A DNA stretch of 5,792 bases from an uncultured Enorma sp. (GTDB lineage Bacteria; Actinomycetota; Coriobacteriia; Coriobacteriales; Coriobacteriaceae), in the NCBI GenBank assembly GCA_905210055.1, contig CAJLVH010000121.1:1-5792 (forward strand). Reading direction: 5' to 3'. A program made the translations under genes and the position numbers. Below the pieces are notes generated by a model. It worked only from the letters and a program-made list of their open reading frames with translations, was not told the DNA's origin and ran no database searches. This document shows positions 1 to 5,671 of this stretch, piece by piece. Positions within the stretch are counted from its first letter, which is position 1; each line of letters opens with the position of its first letter.

Positions 1-791
1 TTGAGCACCGCCTTTAGACGATCCTCGAACTCGCCGCGGTACTTCGCGCCCGCCACAAGCGCGCTCATGTCGAGCTCGATGAGGTCCTTGTCGCGCAGGG
101 TGCTCGGCACATCGCCCGCCACGATGCGCTGGGCGATGCCCTCCACGATGGCGGTCTTTCCCACGCCCGGCTCGCCGATGAGTACGGGGTTGTTCTTCGT
201 GCGGCGGCTGAGCACCTGGATGGTGCGACGGATCTCTTCGCTGCGCCCGATCACCGGGTCGAGCTTGCCAGCGCGAGCCAGGTCGCACACGTTGCGGCCG
301 TACTGCTCGAGCGCTTCGAACTGCATCTTACCGTCTTCCGTGGTCACACGGTCGTCTCCGCGCAGCTCCTGATAGACCTCTTCGATGCGCTCGCGCGTGA
401 CACCCGCATCCCTGAGCAGACGACCGGCGTCGCCCTTATCTTCGGCAAGCGCCATAAGCAGATGCTCGGTCACCACGAAATTGTCCTCCATCTTGGAGGC
501 CAGCTTCTCCGCGCGATCGAGCACGCGCACGAGGTCGTTCGAAAGGCCCATCTGCGTGACACCGCCCGTCACCTTCGGCGCGCGCTCGATGACGTCCTGC
601 GCCGCGCGGCCGAGCTGCGCCGGGTCCGCACCGATGCGCTCGATGACGACGGAGATGTTGCGCTCGCCTGCCCCGAGCAACGCAGCGAGTAGATGCACCG
701 GCTCGACGGCACCGGCCTCGGCGTCACTTGCAATACCGATGGCTGCCTGCAGCGCCTCTTTCGAGGTCATTGCTAGTTTGTCGATTCTCAT
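1..791 (-). CDS. clpB: ATP-dependent chaperone/disaggregase ClpB, N-terminal part (3' end beyond window)
   Basis: ClpB is a cytosolic hexameric AAA+ machine that works with DnaK/DnaJ/GrpE to pull proteins out of aggregates after heat or other stress. The 263 visible residues hold the double Clp N-domain (about 1-145), a short linker, and the start of the first ATPase domain. Seen directly: the stretch GRSEEIRRTIQVLSRRTKNN, then Walker A GEPGVGKT at 206-213, and the substrate-gripping pore loop KYRGEF with Tyr251. The Walker A numbering equals that of E. coli ClpB. The coiled-coil middle domain and second ATPase domain would lie off the left edge. The ATG at 791 is chosen because GAGAGGTGA precedes it by about 5 nt and MRIDKLAMTSKEALQ is a normal ClpB N-terminus; Met8 is a less likely start. 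ClpC is the alternative, but the N-terminus is ClpB-like. A perfect palindrome covers the start codon. Confidence 0.96.
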   Translation of the reverse strand, partial: MRIDKLAMTSKEALQAAIGIASDAEAGAVEPVHLLAALLGAGERNISVVIERIGADPAQLGRAAQDVIERAPKVTGGVTQMGLSNDLVRVLDRAEKLASKMEDNFVVTEHLLMALAEDKGDAGRLLRDAGVTRERIEEVYQELRGDDRVTTEDGKMQFEALEQYGRNVCDLARAGKLDPVIGRSEEIRRTIQVLSRRTKNNPVLIGEPGVGKTAIVEGIAQRIVAGDVPSTLRDKDLIELDMSALVAGAKYRGEFEDRLKAVL

Positions 792-798
792 GAGAATC
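783..798. promoter_or_regulatory. Perfect 16-bp palindrome centred on the clpB start codon
   Basis: GATTCTCATGAGAATC reads identically on both strands and contains the clpB ATG at its centre. It overlaps the end of the Shine-Dalgarno GAGAGGTGA and the first codons. In the mRNA it can fold into a 6-bp stem with the loop CAUG, which would hold the start codon. In DNA it is a dyad suited to a dimeric regulator. The second codon is AGA, an arginine codon that is uncommon in such a GC-rich gene, and AGA preserves the dyad. The symmetry is seen directly; the regulatory role is inference. Confidence 0.5.
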
Positions 799-872
799 AC
801 CTCTCTTGGGGTGCGACCACCCTGCGGGGCGGTCCTTGTTCTATCGAGGCTATTGTTTCCGCTGCGCCGCCA

Positions 873-915
873 CTCTATACATAAATCTAAGTCTCTCTAT
901 ATAAGATTTTCTAAG
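873..915 (-). repeat. Two imperfect tandem repeats upstream of clpB
   Basis: On the plus strand, 873-891 and 895-915 share the ends CTCTATA and CTAAG: CTCTATACATAAATCTAAG and, 22 bp further on, CTCTATATAAGATTTTCTAAG. The 22-bp period is about two helical turns, so two protein molecules would bind the same DNA face. They could be tandem operators or overlapping promoters. The repeats are seen directly; the function is inferred, and AT-rich composition raises the chance of coincidence. Confidence 0.35.
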
Positions 916-930
916 CGAAAGAAAAGCAAA
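873..930 (-). promoter_or_regulatory. clpB: AT-rich probable clpB promoter region
   Basis: On the minus strand this block runs from TTTGCTTTTC through TCTTATATAG to TTATGTATAGAG, about 80-140 bp before the clpB start. Sequences such as TATATA and TATGTA could be -10 boxes and TTGCTT a -35, but no pair has an ideal 17-bp spacing, so I do not assign exact hexamers. Its sharp AT-richness against a GC-rich background, and its position directly upstream of a stress gene, support the call. Confidence 0.45.
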
Positions 931-1027
931 TGGTGCTCTGCTATCACGTTTCAGATTGTCGCTTAGGGCGAGAGATGGGCAGGCGCGCAGTTAGAGCGAG
1001 CCGCCTCCCCAGGCAATCCCTCCTGAT

Positions 1028-1057
1028 GGCTGGACGGAACATGTCCCAACCAACTCC
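1028..1057 (-). repeat. Intergenic palindromic repeat, copy A
   Basis: The plus strand reads GGCTGGACGGAAC then ATGTCCCAACCAACTCC. It matches copies B-E at the core (GGAACATGTCCC) and in the adjacent AACCAAC. It sits in the divergent gap, about 70 bp before the membrane-protein start and 237 bp before the clpB start, so here it cannot be a terminator for either neighbour. The copy matches its relatives best on the minus strand, although the element is so nearly symmetric that orientation is weakly defined. Confidence 0.65.
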
Positions 1058-1126
1058 GTAAGGGACTGGTAAGGGCTTCATCAAAGATTCGGCGCGCGGA
1101 AAGCGGAGGCATACACTAAGGACCTG

Positions 1127-1681
1127 GTGGCGCTCAACCTAGCACAGCGCCCCGGGATGCTCTCGCGCATCATCTTCAACGCCCCCGTCGCGGTGGCCGT
1201 CTGTCTTTCGTGCCTGTTCTGCCCGTCGCTCGTGTTGGAGCATCCGGGCACGGCGGATGCCATCGTGCTCTGCGTCATGCTCATCGCTGTCATGATCGGG
1301 CGCGCGACGCTTGTGGACCTCGGTGTCCGGCTCACGCCCGCGGGCGCGCGCGTGCTCGCCCAAGCCAACGCCAACGTGCGCTGGGCGGAAGGTGTGAAGC
1401 GCGGCAGCGTCGCGGTTTCCCTGGGGCTCGCGCCGGACGAGGTGGTGCGCCTCCTGGCGACACTTCTCGCCATGGGTCGCCACGACCTTGCCGCCGACGT
1501 CGCGGAATGCCTTGCCTGCAAGGGCTATGTCGACCGCCTAGACGATTCGCGTGCATGCGAGGCCATCGATTTCTGCACTCGACGCCCCTACAGCAACAAT
1601 TCCGCGATGCGCACGGAATTATCCCCAGCCGACGTGCTCCTCGAGAGCGTCGCCGACACTGTCGACCGCATGCGAAGCTGA
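1127..1681 (+). CDS. Unrecognised small membrane protein with a helical cytoplasmic domain
   Basis: I do not recognise this 184-residue protein. Two hydrophobic segments (about 15-37 and 43-65), linked by a short charged turn, look like a membrane hairpin. The remainder (about 66-184) is soluble and mostly helical, with GVKRGSVAVSLGLAPDEVVRLLATLLA around 89-115 and many Ala, Leu and acidic residues. Eight cysteines include CLSCLFC at 26-32 inside the first membrane helix and CLAC at 128-131; metal or redox use is possible but not shown. It is judged real because G or C fills nearly every third codon position along its length. The GTG start at 1127 is preferred for AAGGA 4 nt upstream; an ATG at 1157 (Met11) would also keep both helices. 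It is flanked by repeats A and B and appears to be a single-gene unit. Confidence 0.7.
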   Translation: MALNLAQRPGMLSRIIFNAPVAVAVCLSCLFCPSLVLEHPGTADAIVLCVMLIAVMIGRATLVDLGVRLTPAGARVLAQANANVRWAEGVKRGSVAVSLGLAPDEVVRLLATLLAMGRHDLAADVAECLACKGYVDRLDDSRACEAIDFCTRRPYSNNSAMRTELSPADVLLESVADTVDRMRS

Positions 1682-1703
1682 AGCATCGACCAGGAGCGGA
1701 AAA

Positions 1704-1732
1704 GGGTTGGTTGGGAATCTGTTCCATCCAGC
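1704..1732 (+). repeat. Intergenic palindromic repeat, copy B
   Basis: It begins 22 bp after the membrane-protein stop with GGGTTGGTTGGG and ends with GTTCCATCCAGC. Read on the plus strand it matches the minus-strand reading of copies A, C, D and E. AAAA precedes it at 1700-1703, as it does in copy E. It faces copy C 42 bp downstream; the two are complementary over most of their length, so a transcript across both could form one long hairpin with the intervening bases as loop. Confidence 0.7.
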
Positions 1733-1774
1733 ACGTTCGCGTGTCGCACCGTCCGGCGTGAGGCCCAGTCCCAT

Positions 1775-1814
1775 GGGTTGGATGGAACACACCTCCAACC
1801 AACCTATCCAACCC
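1775..1814 (-). repeat. Intergenic palindromic repeat, copy C, with extra inverted arm
   Basis: The core GGAACACACCTCC is followed by AACCAACC, as in the other copies (main match 1775-1805). The copy is extended by a second arm: GGGTTGGAT at 1775-1783 and ATCCAACCC at 1806-1814 form a perfect 9-bp inverted repeat around a 22-nt loop. It lies about 90 bp upstream of the first esterase gene, just before the possible -10 box, and is inverted relative to copy B. Confidence 0.7.
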
Positions 1815-1827
1815 CGACACACGCAGT

Positions 1828-1833
1828 ATACTG
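1828..1833 (+). promoter_or_regulatory. Possible -10 box for the esterase operon
   Basis: TATACT, inside the palindrome AGTATACT (1826-1833), differs from TATAAT at one position and lies about 75 bp before the first esterase start. The hexamer 17 bp upstream (TATCCA, 1805-1810, within repeat C) is a poor -35 match. If used, it would give a leader of about 65 nt. This is a weak call from sequence alone. Confidence 0.35.
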
Positions 1834-1906
1834 AAGACATAGAGTTCCCTCGTCAGCCGGTGCCCCACGAGCGGCCGGGAGCGTTCGACCACGCAGAGGA
1901 GTTTTC

Positions 1907-2746
1907 ATGGCACGCCTGAGCGTAGACTACTACTCACCATCCCTTATGCGCACGACCACGCTCGACGTAATCCTGCCCGTCGACGACCACGGTGCCGCGC
2001 TCGGCCTCGACGCCTTGCGCCGCAGCGACCCCGCCGCCTGGGAGCGCACGCCCTGCCCACCGGAGCAGCCGCCGTTCAAAACGCTGTTCCTGCTCCACGG
2101 CATATCGGGCAACCACCGCGACTTTATCTCTGAGACGCGCATCCGCACCTGGGCGGAGCAGCGCCAGCTCGCCGTGATTATGCCGTCGGGCTACAACGCG
2201 TTCTACCTCGACCAGCCGGACGCGCACAACTATTACGGCCGCTTCGTGGGCCTTGAGCTCGTCGAGTTCGCGCGACGGATGTTCCCACTCTCGCGCCGGC
2301 GCGAGGACACCTTCATCGGCGGCATCTCCATGGGCGCCTACGGGGCGCTGCGCAACGGGTTCAAATATGCCGAAAACTTCGGTTGCATCGTCGCGCTCTC
2401 CTCGGCCATGCTCATGAACGACTTCGACAGCGTGGTCTCGGACGACCTCTTCTTCCTGAGCCGCCCGTTCCTCGAATCCGTCTTCGGCGATCTCGATGCG
2501 GCCGTGAACAGCGATAAGGATCCGCGCCGGCTGGCGGCCGACGTGGTCTATTGCGACCGCCCGCGACCGCGCGTATTCATGGCGTGGGGGTCGAGTGACC
2601 CGCTCGCTCCGCCCAACCGGGAACTCGCCACGCGCCTTCGCGATACAGGGATCGATGTCGAAACCCGCGAGATGGAGGGCGGGCACGACTGGGATTTCTG
2701 GAACGTCGCACTGCCGCAAGCGCTCGACTGGCTTCCTCGCTCATAG
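1907..2746 (+). CDS. Alpha/beta-hydrolase esterase, EstA/esterase-D-like (first of tandem pair)
   Basis: A probable cytosolic carboxylesterase of the putative-esterase family (Pfam PF00756), related to tributyrin esterase EstA and S-formylglutathione hydrolase; the substrate cannot be told from sequence. The 279 residues are a normal length. The N-terminus SVDYYSPSLMRTTTLDVILP is the first beta-strand pair typical of the family. LFLLHGISGN at 60-69 carries the oxyanion-hole loop. GISMGAYGA at 139-147 places the nucleophile at Ser141. WGSSDPLAP gives Asp231 and GGHDWDFW gives His260, completing the catalytic triad. There is no signal peptide or membrane segment. The ATG at 1907 is fixed by GAGGAG 5 nt upstream. 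The gene is followed after 49 bp by a paralogue in the same direction, so co-transcription is likely. Family assignment is secure; the actual ester substrate (acylated sugars, short-chain lipids or other) is unknown. Confidence 0.92.
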   Translation: MARLSVDYYSPSLMRTTTLDVILPVDDHGAALGLDALRRSDPAAWERTPCPPEQPPFKTLFLLHGISGNHRDFISETRIRTWAEQRQLAVIMPSGYNAFYLDQPDAHNYYGRFVGLELVEFARRMFPLSRRREDTFIGGISMGAYGALRNGFKYAENFGCIVALSSAMLMNDFDSVVSDDLFFLSRPFLESVFGDLDAAVNSDKDPRRLAADVVYCDRPRPRVFMAWGSSDPLAPPNRELATRLRDTGIDVETREMEGGHDWDFWNVALPQALDWLPRS

Positions 2747-2776
2747 ATTGGTTGGATCACGTCCCTAACCAAACCC
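2747..2776 (-). repeat. Intergenic palindromic repeat, copy D
   Basis: It begins at the base after the first esterase's TAG stop and lies in the 49-bp gap before the second esterase. TTGGTT at 2748-2753 and AACCAA at 2767-2772 are a perfect inverted pair around 13 nt, and the core GGATCACGTCCC matches copies A and E with one or two changes. This is the most diverged copy. Within an operon it could act as an mRNA hairpin that protects or separates the two cistrons, but that is inference. Confidence 0.6.
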
Positions 2777-2795
2777 TCAACCCAAGGAGGAACCC

Positions 2796-3695
2796 ATGGC
2801 TCTGCTCCGCGCCGATTTCTACTCCACCTATCTCCAGCGCAACGTCATGCTCACCGCTGTAATTCCCGTCGATAAGATGGACGGCGAGAAGCGCGCGAAG
2901 GGGCGTCGCGGGCCGTACCGGACGGTATACCTGCTGCACGGCCTCTTCGGCCGCGACGTGGACTGGATTGACCGCACACACGTGGTCGAGACGGCTGAGG
3001 CGCGCGATATCGCGCTCATCATGCCCTCTGGCGAGGACGGCCTCTACCTCAACAAGCCCGAGATCGATGAATGGCACGGCAAATTCATCAGCGAGGAGCT
3101 CATCGAGGTCACGCGGCATCTGTTCCCGCTCTCGAGCAAGCGCGAGGACACCGCGCTCGCCGGCATCTCCATCGGCGCGTACACCGCCGTCATCAACGGC
3201 CTGTTGCGCCCCGACCGCTTCGGCAGCATCATCGCACTCTCCGGCACGTTCATGCGCGATCGAATCCTCGAGGCCGTCGACTCGCATTCGCCGCGCAAGC
3301 GCAAATATTACGAGCGGTTCTTCGGCGACCTCGACACGGTGATAGGCTCGGAGAAGGACTACGTTGCGCTAGCCGAGAGGTTCAGCGCGAACCCCGAGCT
3401 GCCGAAGCCGCGGTTCTATATCGCATGCGGCGAGAGCGACAACCTCTGCCAGAGCAACCGAGACTTTTCCGAGTTGCTGCGCGCCAACGACTTCGATGTG
3501 ACCTATTGGGAGCCCGAAATCGGCGGGCACGAATGGCCGTTCTGGAATGCCTGGATCGACTGCGCACTCGACTGGTACGCGCCAGGCGAGATGAAACCCA
3601 CCACAGCCGGCGGCGACTACTCGGCGCTCACGAGCCTGCGGGCACCGGACAAAGCCATCCCCATGACGGGCGAAAACCCAGACAATCTCGGCTAA
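2796..3695 (+). CDS. Alpha/beta-hydrolase esterase, EstA/esterase-D-like (second of tandem pair)
   Basis: A paralogue of the preceding esterase and probably also a cytosolic carboxylesterase of family PF00756. The 299 residues show the same order of landmarks: DFYSTYLQRNVMLTAVIPVD at the N-terminus, YLLHGLFG at 45-52, the nucleophile elbow GISIGAYTA at 123-131 (Ser125), GESDNLC giving Asp215, and GGHEWPFW giving His245. The first loop (27-40) is shorter and more basic than in its neighbour, and the region 160-190 differs, as expected for different acyl or alcohol specificity. About 35 residues after LDWYAPGE (from 265) extend past the usual end of the fold and look disordered. The start is firm: AAGGAGG ends 5 nt before the ATG. 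The gene ends in tandem stops TAATAG. It is likely the second gene of a two-gene operon. Confidence 0.92.
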   Translation: MALLRADFYSTYLQRNVMLTAVIPVDKMDGEKRAKGRRGPYRTVYLLHGLFGRDVDWIDRTHVVETAEARDIALIMPSGEDGLYLNKPEIDEWHGKFISEELIEVTRHLFPLSSKREDTALAGISIGAYTAVINGLLRPDRFGSIIALSGTFMRDRILEAVDSHSPRKRKYYERFFGDLDTVIGSEKDYVALAERFSANPELPKPRFYIACGESDNLCQSNRDFSELLRANDFDVTYWEPEIGGHEWPFWNAWIDCALDWYAPGEMKPTTAGGDYSALTSLRAPDKAIPMTGENPDNLG

Positions 3696-3748
3696 TAGGA
3701 CTTGAACGGGTTGATCGAAGGCACGCTCCAGCAAACTTACTAGAAGCG

Positions 3749-3786
3749 AAAAGGGGTTGGAAGGAACACGTCCCCAACCAACCCCT
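3749..3786 (-). terminator. Repeat copy E; probable terminator of the ABC operon
   Basis: AGGGGTTGG at 3752-3760 and CCAACCCCT at 3778-3786 are perfect 9-bp arms around 17 nt. Read on the minus strand, just after the ABC gene's TAA at 3795-3793, the hairpin is followed by TTTT (3752-3749), as in a short intrinsic terminator. The same sequence is the fifth copy of the repeat family, with core GGAACACGTCCC followed by CAACCAACC. On the plus strand there is no T-tract, so it would be a poor terminator for the esterase operon. Confidence 0.55.
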
Positions 3787-3792
3787 CCGCAT

Positions 3793-5670
3793 TTATGCGA
3801 ACTGCGAGTTGTAGAGGTCGGCGTAGGCGCCGCCGGCGGCGAGCAGCTCCTCGTGCGTGCCTTGCTCGATGATCGTGCCGCGGTCCATCACGAGGATGAG
3901 GTCGGAGTCCACGATCGTCGAAAGCCGGTGTGCGATCACGAAGCTCGTGCGTCCGCTCGTGAGTGCCTCCATCGCGGCGACGATGGCCTTCTCGGTACGC
4001 GTGTCCACGCTCGACGTCGCCTCGTCCAGAATGAGGATCGACGGATTCGCAAGCAACACGCGCGCAATCGTCAAAAGCTGGCGCTGGCCCTGGCTGATGT
4101 TCTCGGCGTCGTTCGCAAGTTCGGTGTCGTAGCCGTGCGGCATGGTGCGCACGAAGAAGTCGACTTGCGCGGTCTTCGCCGCCTGCACGATCTCCTCGCG
4201 CGTCGCGCCGTCGCAGCCGTACGCGATGTTCTCGGCAATCGTCCCCTCGCGCAGCCACGCGTCCTGCAGCACCATGCCAAAGTTCCGGCGCAGGTCCGCG
4301 CGGGTCATGGCGTGCGTGTCCACGCCGTCGAGCGTGATACGGCCGTCAATCTCGTAGAAGCGCATGAGCAGGTTGATGAGGGTCGTCTTGCCGGCACCCG
4401 TCGCGCCCACGATCGCCACCTTCTGCCCCGGCTCCGCCACGAAGCTCACGTCGTGCATGAGCGGGCGCTCGGGGTCGTAGCCGAAGCGAACGTGCTCGAA
4501 CGCCACGCGCCCCCGCACCGGATGCTCCACCTCGGCGGGCTCCACGGGATCAGGCTCGATCTCGGGCTCGTCGAGGATGTCGAACACGCGCTCCACCGCG
4601 GCGAGCGCGCTCTGCAGCTGGTTCATGGTGAGCGAGAACTGCGTGAGCGGCTCGGCCGCAGTGTTCACGTACTGGAAGAACGCCTGCAGCGTACCGATGG
4701 TGAGCTGCCCCGCGATGAGGAAGCTCGTACCCAGCAGCGCGAGCGCTACCTGCGAGAAGCGCACCAGGCAGCGCACCATGGGACCCACGACGTTCGTCAT
4801 GAAGTCCGTGCGGCGCATGGTATCGGCAAGCGTCTGCGTCGCCTCACGGATGCGCGCGGAACTCGCCGCTTCCTGGTTGAACGCACGAATCACGATGCGC
4901 CCGGAATACGCCTCTTCGACATGGCCGTTCAGGATGCCCACCGCCCGCTGCTGGCGCGCGGCGAGCACGAGCGTGCGCTTCGCGACGAGGCGCGTCATAA
5001 CCATGGCCGCCGCCGCGAAGACTAGGAAGACCGCCGTGAGCACCACGTTGTAGCGCAGCATCATGAGGACGGCGCCGATGACCGAGCCCACCGCCATGAG
5101 CATGGAGAGCAGGCCACGCTGCAGCACCTCAGACACCTTGTCGAGGTCGTTCGTCGCACGGCTCATGATGTCGCCGGGCTTGTTGGCGTCGAAATACTTG
5201 AGCGGGAGCACGTTGAGCTTCTGCGCGATAGCATGGCGAAGCTTGAGGTTGAGGCGCTCCGCGAAACTTGCCATGGTAAACGCCTGAAGCGTGTAGAACG
5301 CCCATGCAACCGTCCAGATACCCAGGAAGATGAGGCATTCGCGCCCACCGGTATCCCAACCGATGCTGAACGGCTCGCCCGCGGCGAACGCCTGCTGGAT
5401 GTTCGCCCACAGCAAGTCGATGAGGTGGGCGCTGTATGCCGGCGCGGCGATCTGCGACACCGTGTAGCACACGATGCTCACGAGCACCACGGCGAAACGC
5501 CAGTGCTCCCCGCGAGACGCCTTCCACAGGCGCCGCACCACGGCAAGCGCATCGCGCGGCACCTCGGCGTCTTGCTCTGCGCTCACATCTTCAAACTGGC
5601 CCGATGCCTGCTCTACAAGTTCTTGCGCCTCGAGCTCCTCTGAACGGATGGCTTCATTCTCGCGCGGCAT
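3793..5670 (-). CDS. ABC exporter half-transporter (fused permease and ATPase), heterodimeric type
   Basis: A membrane ABC exporter subunit that should pair with a second half-transporter and use ATP to export a hydrophobic compound, lipid or peptide; the substrate is unknown. In the 625-residue form, an acidic N-terminal tail (1-40) precedes a six-helix permease (clear helices near 57-77, 112-132, 187-205, 208-228 and 300-320). The ATPase domain has Tyr398 (A-loop), Walker A GATGAGKTT 422-430, Gln469 (Q-loop), signature ISQGQ 525-529, Walker B ILILDE 545-550 with Glu550, SSVD 553-556 and His581 in AHRLST. All catalytic residues are present. ISQGQ instead of LSGGQ and the GDIMSRATNDLDKVS segment fit the second, catalytically intact subunit of YfiB/YfiC-like pairs. 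The ATG at 5670 is preferred, with GGGAGGTGA ideally spaced; a GTG at 5679 lies inside that site. The start follows the upstream stop by one base (TAGcATG), implying translational coupling. Confidence 0.94.
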   Translation of the reverse strand: MPRENEAIRSEELEAQELVEQASGQFEDVSAEQDAEVPRDALAVVRRLWKASRGEHWRFAVVLVSIVCYTVSQIAAPAYSAHLIDLLWANIQQAFAAGEPFSIGWDTGGRECLIFLGIWTVAWAFYTLQAFTMASFAERLNLKLRHAIAQKLNVLPLKYFDANKPGDIMSRATNDLDKVSEVLQRGLLSMLMAVGSVIGAVLMMLRYNVVLTAVFLVFAAAAMVMTRLVAKRTLVLAARQQRAVGILNGHVEEAYSGRIVIRAFNQEAASSARIREATQTLADTMRRTDFMTNVVGPMVRCLVRFSQVALALLGTSFLIAGQLTIGTLQAFFQYVNTAAEPLTQFSLTMNQLQSALAAVERVFDILDEPEIEPDPVEPAEVEHPVRGRVAFEHVRFGYDPERPLMHDVSFVAEPGQKVAIVGATGAGKTTLINLLMRFYEIDGRITLDGVDTHAMTRADLRRNFGMVLQDAWLREGTIAENIAYGCDGATREEIVQAAKTAQVDFFVRTMPHGYDTELANDAENISQGQRQLLTIARVLLANPSILILDEATSSVDTRTEKAIVAAMEALTSGRTSFVIAHRLSTIVDSDLILVMDRGTIIEQGTHEELLAAGGAYADLYNSQFA

Positions 5671-5671
5671 G

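Larger units (their letters stand above)
792..1126. other. Divergent intergenic region between clpB and the membrane-protein gene
   Basis: This 335-bp stretch holds no convincing gene. The clpB ribosome-binding site is at 797-805. An AT-rich block at about 873-930, unlike the GC-rich surroundings, is the probable clpB promoter. Repeat copy A is at 1028-1057. The plus-strand gene has the Shine-Dalgarno AAGGA at 1118-1122, and I see no good -35/-10 pair for it. Neither the CIRCE element (TTAGCACTC-N9-GAGTGCTAA) nor the HspR HAIR element (CTTGAGT-N7-ACTCAAG) is present, so the regulator of clpB cannot be read from known operators. Confidence 0.6.

Noticed and set aside
792..960. CIRCE, HAIR (HspR) or CtsR operator upstream of clpB
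   Set aside because: I looked for TTAGCACTC-N9-GAGTGCTAA, CTTGAGT-N7-ACTCAAG and tandem AGGTCAAA and found none; CTTAGA on the minus strand is too far from a HAIR half-site.
1..966. Plus-strand open frames across clpB and its promoter (1-372, 385-966)
   Set aside because: They are Ser/Arg-rich antisense shadows of the clpB reading frame; the second continues into the AT-rich promoter block with no plausible product.
1112..1117. TACACT as a -10 box giving a nearly leaderless membrane-protein mRNA
   Set aside because: There is no matching -35 (TCGGCG at the expected place), and an AAGGA site before the GTG suggests ordinary initiation.
1332..1892. Minus-strand open frames opposite the membrane-protein gene (also 1081-1521 and 1139-1483)
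   Set aside because: Their translations are Arg/Pro/Gly-rich without pattern, they have no good ribosome-binding sites, and one runs through repeats B and C. The plus-strand frame has coherent hydrophobic segments and GC-rich third positions.
1934..3734. Minus-strand and alternate-frame open frames overlapping the two esterases
   Set aside because: The two plus-strand esterases have complete catalytic triads and strong Shine-Dalgarno sites; the others are compositional shadows.
4090..4110. Degenerate ABC signature (ISQGQ instead of LSGGQ) as a sign of an inactive ATPase
   Set aside because: This variant is usual in the second subunit of heterodimeric exporters, and Walker A, Glu550 and His581 are all present.
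3757..5025. Long open plus-strand frame (422 codons) opposite the ABC exporter
   Set aside because: It is rich in Arg, His and Ala with no recognisable motif, and it runs antisense to a gene with every ABC motif intact; such shadows are normal in GC-rich DNA.
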